In this document: positions 55,982-64,000 of the stretch, one piece after another
Layout of the letters: every line of letters begins with the position of its first letter
Position numbering within the stretch: position 1 is the stretch's first letter
Assembly (NCBI GenBank): GCA_020747015.1
Contig: JAGTJM010000020.1
Coordinates: forward strand, 310,001 to 374,000
Direction: 5' to 3'
DNA length: 64,000 nucleotides
DNA from: Pyrenochaeta sp. MPI-SDFR-AT-0127
Lineage: Eukaryota > Ascomycota > Dothideomycetes > Pleosporales > Cucurbitariaceae
Notes under the pieces: generated by a model
The model's database searches: none
Told to the model about the DNA's origin: nothing
The model's input: only the letters and a program-made list of their open reading frames with translations
Made by a program: the position numbers and the translations under genes

Positions 55982-58159
55982 CTATTCCTGCTGTTCATCC
56001 CAAGGTCCTTGAAACTCCATAGAACTCCCATTCAGAAATGCGTCAGCGAGAGACTCAAAATCTAGCTCTCCATTGTCTTCATCTTGTGCAGTAGCCTCTG
56101 TAACATTGCTGTGACCAGGATATTGCGCAACAGGCGTCGTAGGAGTCGGGTTGCAAGAATCTACGCAGTTACCGCAAACTTCTGCCATAAAAGTATCGAA
56201 AACCATGTCTGGCAGCAGGGGCGTTGCAGAGACGGAGGGACCCGCAGAAGTCGGTAAAGATTCCCAAGTGTTTGAAAATTGGCTATGTGACTGATTCCGG
56301 TGGTCGATTTGACGATTTGATCGGCCGGTCAGTGTCCTAGCGAGTTTGCTGAGCATGTGCGAGAATTCTGCGTTCGAGTTGCGCCGCTTCTTCGTCGGTT
56401 CTATCGCTGATGTTGGCTGTTTGTGATCTCTCCAATCTGCCATTGTGAAGCCTTCTTTGAAATGCGCAGCGATATGCGTTTGTCTAATGTCCCATGTCTT
56501 GAGTTGTTGACCACAGAACCCACAGGCCCAATTCTCAATGTCGTCTTTCTTCGGTCCATCTCTCCGCCAACTGTCTCTTACTATGTCCCACAGCTGTGCT
56601 TTGTGAAAGTTCTTCACATGTTGTCTCAAATGGTCTGGCCGCAAAAATGTTCTTTCGTTCTCACTTTTCTTCATACATTCAAGGATGCGGTGTGTCCGAA
56701 GAAAGTGGTCTTCGCTAGGGTTTTCAGCCATACAAAAGGCGCACACGATCGAACTAGTTGAGTGGGAAGGAACGGTCAGTTGTGGGCCATTGAGAAGGCA
56801 TGTCCATTTACGCTTGGGGCGGTGTTGCGTCTCCTCGTGGCGACGCCAGGACTTTGGTGCGATTTGTTGATAGCAGAAGGTGCATTGCCATGTTTCTGGT
56901 TCGCTCTCTTTACCGGAAGCGGCCGCGGTGATTGGTGTTGGCGGAATAGGCGACTGCTGATTATCGATAGGAGACACAGTACTCATGTGGCCATAATCTT
57001 TCTTCTTCCCTCGCCTAGGCGTTGTCAATGTTGTAGACACTGCCAAGTTGAAGCCGCTAGTAGCAATATCAGTTGCATCAGAACATCGACGATCCGACAC
57101 AACCCCGGATCCAAATGGGAGGCCATTGTTACAGATTGGTGTCGTTGTGAGGCTTGAGATTCCCGACTCGTAGTTTCCTTCGTCCTCGGATTGGGGATTC
57201 GAACGATCCGCCGAGCTATGCAATCGTCTTGCTCGGGCGTTCGTAAACCAAGTGTTGACCTGTTTCTCGGTAATTCCGCACTCTTCAGCAAGAGAGCGTT
57301 TGGTCTCCGCATCGGGATATGGGTTCGTGCAGTTCTCTCGAAGCCAGAGTTGTAGACATCGCAGAGCTTGGGGTGGGAGCTTTGTAGGCCGTCGGGCACA
57401 AGAGCGTTTGACCTTTGGTGATCGAACTGGCGATATCGGTGAAAGAAGATCAGGATCTGGGCTACAAGAGGTGCAGTTGGAAGTGTTGGTGGGATCGACA
57501 AGTTTTGACATCTCGCAGGCTGAGCATCGTCCAGCATATCTGCTTCGCGATGGCTTCGTCGATTGTTGTTCATGTGGAATCTCAAGACGTGGTATGACAA
57601 GCTTCTCTTTGGGAACTCTCTCATTGAAGTGGAGCTCTTCAGGAGTAACGTAACGCTTGTCTCGACAATCGTCGCATTTCAGGCCCTCTCCAGGGTTTGT
57701 GATAGCCCAGAGCTGACAACTGACACAAGCCTTTTGGCTGTCGCTCAGAGACGGGAGAAGAAAATCGTTACCTGAAATTTGCTTTGTCGTAAAAACATTG
57801 AGTTTGGTGGTCACTGGCCTGATCGTTAAGGCGGATGTCGTTATACGCAATTGATCCTCGAACTGGACATTCCAGAGACCGTCAAGCCCCAGTCCAATAG
57901 GCCGCTGTGTAGTTTGAGGAGGAATCTGGGTTTTCACTGAGCTTCCGAAGTAGCTGGCCTGTAGAGTATCAGTGGCTGCCTGGTGGATCGGCGCTATAGC
58001 GGTCACATTAGATACCTGAGAACTCTCGTCGGTCAGAGTTGGTGCCTGAAAGCTCTCGTCATCCTCCAAAGTGTTTGATCCATATCCTGAATCAAAAGAC
58101 CAGATGCTAGCCGCCTTGCTCTTTGGCGCAATGTCGTTCGGGGAAAGCATCGGGACCAA
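55982..58159 (-). CDS. homeodomain (KN/TALE-type) plus C2H2 zinc-finger regulator
   Basis: Single exon, 725 residues. Domains in order: an acidic N-terminus; two matching C4 modules, CxxC-x13-CxxC, at about residues 145-165 and 212-232; a homeodomain at about 253-314, recognised by LPPQALRCLQLWLRENCTNP and EKQVNTWFTNARARR (helix 3 WFxNxRxR). Then C2H2-like fingers from about 425: WQCTFCYQQIAPKSWRRHE, IVCAFCMAENPSEDHFLRTH, LRPDHLRQHVKNFH and WACGFCGQQLKTWDIRQTH. The C-terminus is acidic. It is probably a nuclear DNA-binding regulator; fungal homeodomain/C2H2 proteins often act in development. Its start follows immediately with SIWSFDSGYGS, so an upstream exon is not required. Confidence 0.9.
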   Translation of the reverse strand: MVPMLSPNDIAPKSKAASIWSFDSGYGSNTLEDDESFQAPTLTDESSQVSNVTAIAPIHQAATDTLQASYFGSSVKTQIPPQTTQRPIGLGLDGLWNVQFEDQLRITTSALTIRPVTTKLNVFTTKQISGNDFLLPSLSDSQKACVSCQLWAITNPGEGLKCDDCRDKRYVTPEELHFNERVPKEKLVIPRLEIPHEQQSTKPSRSRYAGRCSACEMSKLVDPTNTSNCTSCSPDPDLLSPISPVRSPKVKRSCARRPTKLPPQALRCLQLWLRENCTNPYPDAETKRSLAEECGITEKQVNTWFTNARARRLHSSADRSNPQSEDEGNYESGISSLTTTPICNNGLPFGSGVVSDRRCSDATDIATSGFNLAVSTTLTTPRRGKKKDYGHMSTVSPIDNQQSPIPPTPITAAASGKESEPETWQCTFCYQQIAPKSWRRHEETQHRPKRKWTCLLNGPQLTVPSHSTSSIVCAFCMAENPSEDHFLRTHRILECMKKSENERTFLRPDHLRQHVKNFHKAQLWDIVRDSWRRDGPKKDDIENWACGFCGQQLKTWDIRQTHIAAHFKEGFTMADWRDHKQPTSAIEPTKKRRNSNAEFSHMLSKLARTLTGRSNRQIDHRNQSHSQFSNTWESLPTSAGPSVSATPLLPDMVFDTFMAEVCGNCVDSCNPTPTTPVAQYPGHSNVTEATAQDEDNGELDFESLADAFLNGSSMEFQGPWDEQQE

Positions 58160-59170
58160 GCGCAGTAAGGTCGGTTGGTCGCTGATGATCCGTGTGTAAT
58201 TGTTGATGTCGTTGTAGTCGCCGTATCGCCATCCAATTTACAAATAGAAGGTCAAGAGGGAAAGCAACGAAACATATTCCAAAGTGTCTCGCCCAAATGA
58301 ACCCAGGCCAACCTATTCTGAGAAAGAGGGTGTTCGTGGCTGCTGCCCGCCTTATGACGAGCCACGAATTGTGGCGCCATCTTCGCCATTGGTCGGGGCT
58401 TGTCTTCAGCGCGACATGGAGATCGTATATGCACCTCAGCCTCAGGCCACCCTGAAAGCATGAAAGTGTCGCCTGCATTGGATGAATGGGGGCCGGAACG
58501 TGATGTGTGGCTAGGTCAGATACGGTACAGCGCTTAGAACATGTGGCGGTGCGCCCAGCTGAAAATAAAACCGAGGCTGTGCACCATCTCCAATGTCATG
58601 GCTTCGTTGCACAGTGGTTCTCGCGGAGATTGTCCGGACTGAAGCTTGTGTGTTGGCTCGCGACTGCTTTGGCCTTGGATGTATCTTTGTCGAAGATGGT
58701 GTTTTGATTTGCTTTTTGATGCTGATGTCATGCATTCGCACCATGAGGGTTACCAAAATCCCGGTTATGGCAGGCTTTGAGCAGGTTTGTGATTCATTTG
58801 CATGGATTATACGAGGTGAAAGGACAAAATTCTCTTTTAGTTCGACAGTATCGCGAGGGTAGAGCAACCTTCGTGGACGCTAGTAAAACTTCCAACATGC
58901 GATATGGACAAAACTTGGGTATTCATTTTTATGTCATCTTCGTAGTCCGAGGCCATGCTGTTGATGCGACAAAAGAATACGAAGAAATCCTGCAAAGCTC
59001 TGACAAGCTCAGAAAGCAGGAGCCCAGACCCGTACCGCTTATGCAAAAACATCATGTCAAGCATCATTTTCGTCAGTCGTTTTATGTAACATCTCCTCCT
59101 CTTATGTATCCTCAAGTGCTCGGTCAAAATATGCGTCTTCCTGTGCGTCGCAGGCTTGTTTGTAATTCGC
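58160..59170. other. promoter of the homeodomain gene and 3' end of PSK
   Basis: About 1 kb between two minus-strand genes. Open frames on the plus strand here have no recognised motif. Confidence 0.45.
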
Positions 59171-62100
59171 TCAGCTCTCTCCTTCACCACCTTTGCACCA
59201 GGCATGTTCCAACACTTGGGAGATCGTGATACGTTTCTCTACATCACGGTCTAGCATCAACCTCACCAAGTCAATACTCTCTTCGCTCATGACCCACGGC
59301 ACCCTCAAATCATGATCCATGATTTCGTCGATTGAGTAAAACGGGTTCTCTTTGTAGATGATGGTGTAGAGCAGGATGCCGAGCGCCCAAACGTCTTGTT
59401 CCTTGCCGCGGTAGGCTTTGCCAGCTAGAACTTCGGGGGCGGCGTAATCTAAGGTGTGTTAGTACATGGAAGAATCGGCTTAAAGGAAAGAGAAGTGTCG
59501 ATCGAAACATCAGATAGTAGATGGGAAACATACCGATAGTGCCCACGAAAACATCGAAAGGTCCACTTTTGATGTACGCCGCACTTCCAAAGTCAATAAG
59601 CTTGATGTTGCCGTCACCATCGAGCACCACATTCTCATCCTTGATATCGCGATGTACCACCTTTGCCTTGGTATGAAGATGATGTATCGCCTCAGCGACT
59701 TGAACAAAGATCTTGCGGCACTCTTTCTCCTCCATGTTCACTCGAAGCTCGATATAGTCAAAGAGATCCATGCCAGGCAAGCCATGCGGAACCATCTCGA
59801 TGTAGTAGTTGACGTCGTCTTCAAAAAAGTCAGACATTTCGACGATGTTTGGGTGTTTGAAGCCATCGCGTCGTAGATAGTCGAGGACATGTATCTCCAA
59901 GGGTACGGTACCCAGCCGTCGATCACGCGTCCATGTATCGACCAAGATACGCCGCTTTGTCACGTATTTAATCACGACTTTCTTACTGCTGAGCTTCTTG
60001 TACCGGCAGAGCTTGACTTGACCATACGCGCCTTGACCCATCTCCTCCAACACCACAAAATCATTGATAGTCTTCTTCACGGGAGGCTCCTCCTTCACTG
60101 GTACTGGAGGCGGCGCCATAATCCCTACCAAAGGCTCTTTGGGGGTATCAGGTTGTGAGGCGTCCTGGAGCTGTTGTGTTAACAGTGATACGGGCGGGGT
60201 GTTTGCTCGCGATTGGTGCGACTCTGGCTCCTGGGGTACTATAAAATTTGATTGTCCGGGCTCAGGCTGGCGAGGCGACGGAGGACGTGACAGGAGCGGC
60301 GTGACTGGGCCAATACCATGGTTTGCCGCATGTAGCTGCCTAGAGTAAGTTATCCACAAGGCATACACCAACTCTGGCACCTTTATCGGATTCGCAGGCC
60401 CATCCTCCTCTTCTATCACATTTTCATCAAATTGTGGGGTCTTCTCGCTCTTCACGACCCTCATCTGCACATCGACCATGATTTCGGAACCATCGCGGTG
60501 CAATGCGGGTAACCCACTCGGTCTTAGGAAAATGGCGGCGGCATCAGCGCTGCCTTCCCGCATAGCCAGAAGCGCTCGGGCACGCCGGAAGCTATGTTCG
60601 GGGATTACTATTCCATCGACTAGCTCGATCTTATCTTCGTCGGTCATGACATGCAGTATCTTGTCGAATGCGGGTATAAGCTTGCTTACGTGGACACCTT
60701 CTGGCCGCGGTTGTCCGAACAAAGCTGATGAGAAGACGGAATTCGAACTTGTAATCGTAAGGTCCAAAGATGACAGCACAATGATGCCTGCAATATGAGG
60801 AAAGCTGGATACACGAAATGTGGGCTCGCTTGGCAATGCTTCAACGGTCACCGGAATGTTGATGCTGTTCGATGTTCGAGCTGTATAGTTGCGGACTTCA
60901 TCAATAGTATCGTAGTCGAGGGCACCAGTATTGGTGCCTTTGAGACGCGGGATGCCAGGTATTAATCGCTTCAGATCCATTCCTCTCCGCAGACGATCGC
61001 TTCCGAAGACTGCTTCTGTCGCACCCCAGCCCTTCGAAACGCATCCTACCTCATCGACATTGATGTACACAACATCCTCTGCAATTTCTTCCAGGACCCA
61101 GATGAGTCCACCTCGTTTTTCTTTGACCCATAAGCTGGCAGATCCAGTCGCGCCATTTCGCTTCTGTATTGGGATGACATCACCGCACAACAAGACACCT
61201 CTTGAGCCTTTCGATTCATGATTCAGCTTGCCTGTCTTTTTCGCATTGTAGTATGATGACCCACTTCCATCGTCTGTTTTCGCTTTTCTTGCAGCCGTCA
61301 CGCGCGACGGTGCTTTGCTGAGTAGCCTTGCCGTAACCCCATTGCCAACCTTTAGATTAGTTGATGAAGACACTGGGGGCTGCGAGTTCTGGTTCTTTGA
61401 GCCAACATCGGGGTTTTTTAGCTTGCTCTCAAGCCACTTCCTACGGTCCTCTCGAACAACTTCCAAGATGCCCAACTTGCGAACTTCGGCTCTTGTCACG
61501 CCAAACACTAGACACGCCAGATCGTTTGCCGATGTAATGGTCCACGGTGACTCAGCTTCTGTTGTGAAGATAGCTTGGGCAGCTGGGGCGTGTCGGATCC
61601 CATGGCCATGCGGTGCTGACCCGGGAATATGTGGGCCGGGCGCGCCACTGAAGCTTGGTGGTACGCTTGGAACTGATACAGGAGATACTATGTGATTGAT
61701 CTGGCCCTGTTCTCCAACAAGATACGGTTGGGCTAGGGCATCGTGCAGTTGACTCTGTATCGTCAAAGGCGCTACGTCTGTAAGTGTGCGCTTCAAAGCA
61801 ACGCGTTGTGGACGTTTAGGAGGCGGAGAGGCATTTGCAGTCCGTATACTTGATGCTTCTGAAGCCAGATCAGACGTTGTCGTGCTTTTTGTGTCCTGAG
61901 AATCTGACCGACTGCTTGTCTCCGTGATGTCCGTCGTTGATACCCTGTGCACTGAGGGTCTCGCAGGTTCAAGCATGCTTTCCGGGCTCTCGGATCGGTC
62001 GACTATGAAGTCTTTCTCGAATGGGTTCTCACCAGACATATCCGCAGGCCCGGTGACTGGTCCCAAGGCACCCAGACCATGAGCCCCTGTGCCGTCATGG

Positions 62101-62832
62101 CCTATAAGATTCGCCCGTGTCAACAGCTCCATCATGCTCTGCACCTCCTGATCACCGCTGAGCTTTGCCTGGGCATTTGCTATCCCGGGGTTCGTCGCCG
62201 CCCAACCCAACCGGTCCCTCATGAAGTCTATCGACCGCTTCAGTACATTCTGGCGGTTATGTATGAACTCCTCTGACTGTGTGGCAAACGAGAATGAATG
62301 CAGTGACTCAGAGGGGAAGCGGGTCAGATCTTCGCCAAAAGCAAATGTTGGAGATCCGGGGGCCGAGGGTGCAGTACCAGAAGGATGCCTGGAGACGGGC
62401 GGAGTGGTGATGTTGAGTGAAGTGGCTCGTTGGGTCGTAGGTGGTAACCGTGGACCTGGTTGTTGGCGAATGCGGCGCAGACCAGAAGCTCCCATGCCAT
62501 GTTCATGTTCCGGGACGATAGGCGACCTGATACGGGTACGTCAGCCACTACTCATCATGCACAAGCGTTCCTTCTCTTTGAGCATATACTCACCTCACCA
62601 TGCGGTCCAGCTGGCCGGCATCGATGCTCATCCGCTTCGCTGTGTCTAGTTGGGGCGGTGCCCTCGACTGGGCCAGCAGATTCGAGGTGCTCTTGTTCTT
62701 GACCAGCGAGGCATATTCGGGGACAAACCGCGATTTCGGCAGGGCATCGAAGTGGGGTTCTTCTGGTGGAGAGCCTGGAGGGGTGAGCGTGTCAGCCGTC
62801 GAGCCCATGTAGAGTGTTGGTGGGCAACGCAT
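59171..62832 (-). CDS. PAS-domain serine/threonine kinase (PSK/PASK type)
   Basis: Three exons on the minus strand: 62832-62594, 62526-59534, 59448-59171 (1169 residues); introns of 67 and 85 bp. The N-terminus is Ser/Pro-rich and disordered. A PAS-like domain (SPWTITSANDLACLVFG, RKLGILEVVREDRRKWL) lies at about 405-450, and a second PAS-like segment follows near 640-700 (IIVLSSLDLTITSSNSVF). The kinase domain starts at about 880: GQGAYGQV loop, VVIKYV lysine, VVHRDIKDEN catalytic loop, IDFGSAAY, and DYAAPEVLAG after the last splice. PAS kinases sense metabolic state and direct carbon toward storage or cell-wall glucans, for example through Ugp1 in yeast. ATG 62832 is the first in frame; ATG 62808 (MGSTADTL) is an alternative. 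Confidence 0.93.
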
Positions 62833-64000
62833 GGTGAAAGGGGAATAGCAGGAATGACAAGGTCTCTGGCCACGCTTGGGGAGTTCTTGGGCATCAGGCA
62901 GTGTGTTGGGGCTTTGATGGGTGCAGTAGCCTGGTGCCGTAGTTCTCAGGGCGCAATGGTTGGATTGTTGAGGGGTGGAGCGGTGAAACTCGCAATGCTC
63001 ACCACTGCGCCAGCAGCCATGCTCGCCGGCGAAGAGATGGTGGTCATGATGGGCCGAAGCAGAAAGTCACTTGACGCTTACCATAGTCGTGTGGCCTGCT
63101 CATTCCCTGAGGCGTGCGGGCGCCCGTTCCCAGGCCTTGAACGCTGTCTCGGTTCGGTGGATGGACGCGCAGCAGATGACGACGGCGGGGAAGAAGATCT
63201 CGGTATCTGCGGGTACACTACTTGACGTGTACTGCAAGAACGAGTCGCGGGAGCCGCTTCTGGGGCACGAAGATGCGTGGGAGGGTGGTGCAAAAGGGTT
63301 TGGCGGGGAAGATTGAGCTACGAGGGAGTCTGCTTCAGGGCACGCGGTTCAGCTGCAACGGGCGATGGGCTACTCGGGAGACAATGCGGAACGGCGGCGA
63401 TACTTCAGACGGCTAAGTCACAGGCGACGAGGGGATTGAAGAGTGGTAGGTACTTTCTGCCAGCACTCTGTGATTTGAGACGAGTATTTGCATTGCACAC
63501 CCACGTTGGCCGTCTGCCCCGCACAGACCGACCCACCCACGTCCACGCTACAAAAGTCCCAGATCTGATCAGATCCACCGTCTGCAGAGACGACGGCGGC
63601 AGCAATGGCATCTCCACGTGGCACCAGCATCCGTCACGCTGCACCGCAAGCTTGCACAAAGACTCCCTCCAGGGCTCATTGTTGCGCGGCTCAACGACCC
63701 TCGGTGGACCGCCGAATGCGCTGCGTTGCTGAAAGCATTCATCGGGTACTTTCGTCAGCGAACTCCGGCTTCCGCTACCAAAACCTAGGCCTTCCTCAAC
63801 ACCGACGTCCCCCCGCGAGCAATTTCTGGCATGTGTTTCAATCAATGCTGCGTCATTTTTCAGCGTCGTTTCCAACGCAGATGCGCCCCGTCAATTCGCC
63901 CGAACTACTTGAATCTTCCTTTCCGAGCCCCTCCATGCACTTTGCTGATGGCTGGGAGACACCGTTCGTTGCCAGCTCACCTACATGTGCACTGCACTAT
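62833..64000. other. PSK promoter and right window edge
   Basis: No complete gene seen. GC-rich DNA with Arg/Gly-rich chance frames. A short frame open to the window edge is listed separately. Confidence 0.4.
63845..64000 (+). CDS. possible 5' end of a gene cut by the window edge
   Basis: From ATG 63845 (or ATG 63881) a plus-strand frame stays open for 52 codons to the last base. The composition (SPELLESSFPSPSMHFADG) could be coding, but no family is recognisable and chance is a real alternative. Confidence 0.22.
   Translation, partial: MLRHFSASFPTQMRPVNSPELLESSFPSPSMHFADGWETPFVASSPTCALHY

Noticed and set aside
58777..59229. 150-codon plus-strand frame
   Set aside because: Antisense to the last PSK exon and its 3' flank, no domain recognised.
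1..64000. tRNA, rRNA, transposon, CRISPR or large tandem repeat
   Set aside because: By eye I found no A/B-box pairs with a cloverleaf, no transposase or reverse-transcriptase frames, and no regular repeat arrays; a tRNAscan or RepeatMasker run would settle this.

Overview
The window is nuclear DNA of a filamentous ascomycete (Pezizomycotina; I lean to Dothideomycetes, but the sequence alone does not prove the class). The signs are many GT-AG introns of about 45-85 bp with CTAAC/CTGAC-type branch sites, several very small exons, and fungal families such as Pal1, Sls1, HET, an AA9 polysaccharide monooxygenase, an unspecific peroxygenase, a Zn2Cys6 regulator and THI5/NMT1 with a TPP riboswitch. 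Gene models below were spliced by hand. Nearly every exon set sums to whole codons, but none has been tested against transcripts.

Region 1-14.5 kb is a dense housekeeping block: Pal1 morphology protein, a Rad51-like protein with a broken Walker A motif, tRNA adenosine deaminase TAD1 (divergent from an NT-C2/EEIG1-like protein), the mitochondrial regulator SLS1, and a large unknown nuclear-looking protein. A 3.8-kb gene-poor stretch follows, then a ferric reductase at 18.3-20.3 kb and another 3.3 kb without a convincing gene.

Region 23.5-34.7 kb holds a serine racemase/threonine dehydratase-like enzyme divergent from an unknown gene, two tandem F-box-like paralogues, a Zn2Cys6 transcription factor and a Golgi-type glycosyltransferase.

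Region 35-53 kb is the most accessory-looking part. It has a small secreted cysteine-rich (defensin-like) protein, an AA9 LPMO, a short-chain dehydrogenase divergent from an AhpD-like protein, a heme-thiolate peroxygenase, an ACS-family transporter convergent with a siderophore-iron transporter, and THI5 (HMP-P synthase) preceded by a TPP riboswitch inside a leader intron. I see no PKS, NRPS or terpene synthase, so this is not an obvious secondary-metabolite cluster. The themes are secretion and oxidative attack on substrates, iron uptake (with the ferric reductase) and thiamine synthesis.

Region 53-64 kb carries a HET-domain protein, a homeodomain/C2H2 regulator with two repeated C4 zinc modules, and a PAS-domain kinase (PSK type), all on the minus strand. 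No rRNA, tRNA, transposon or CRISPR array was recognised.
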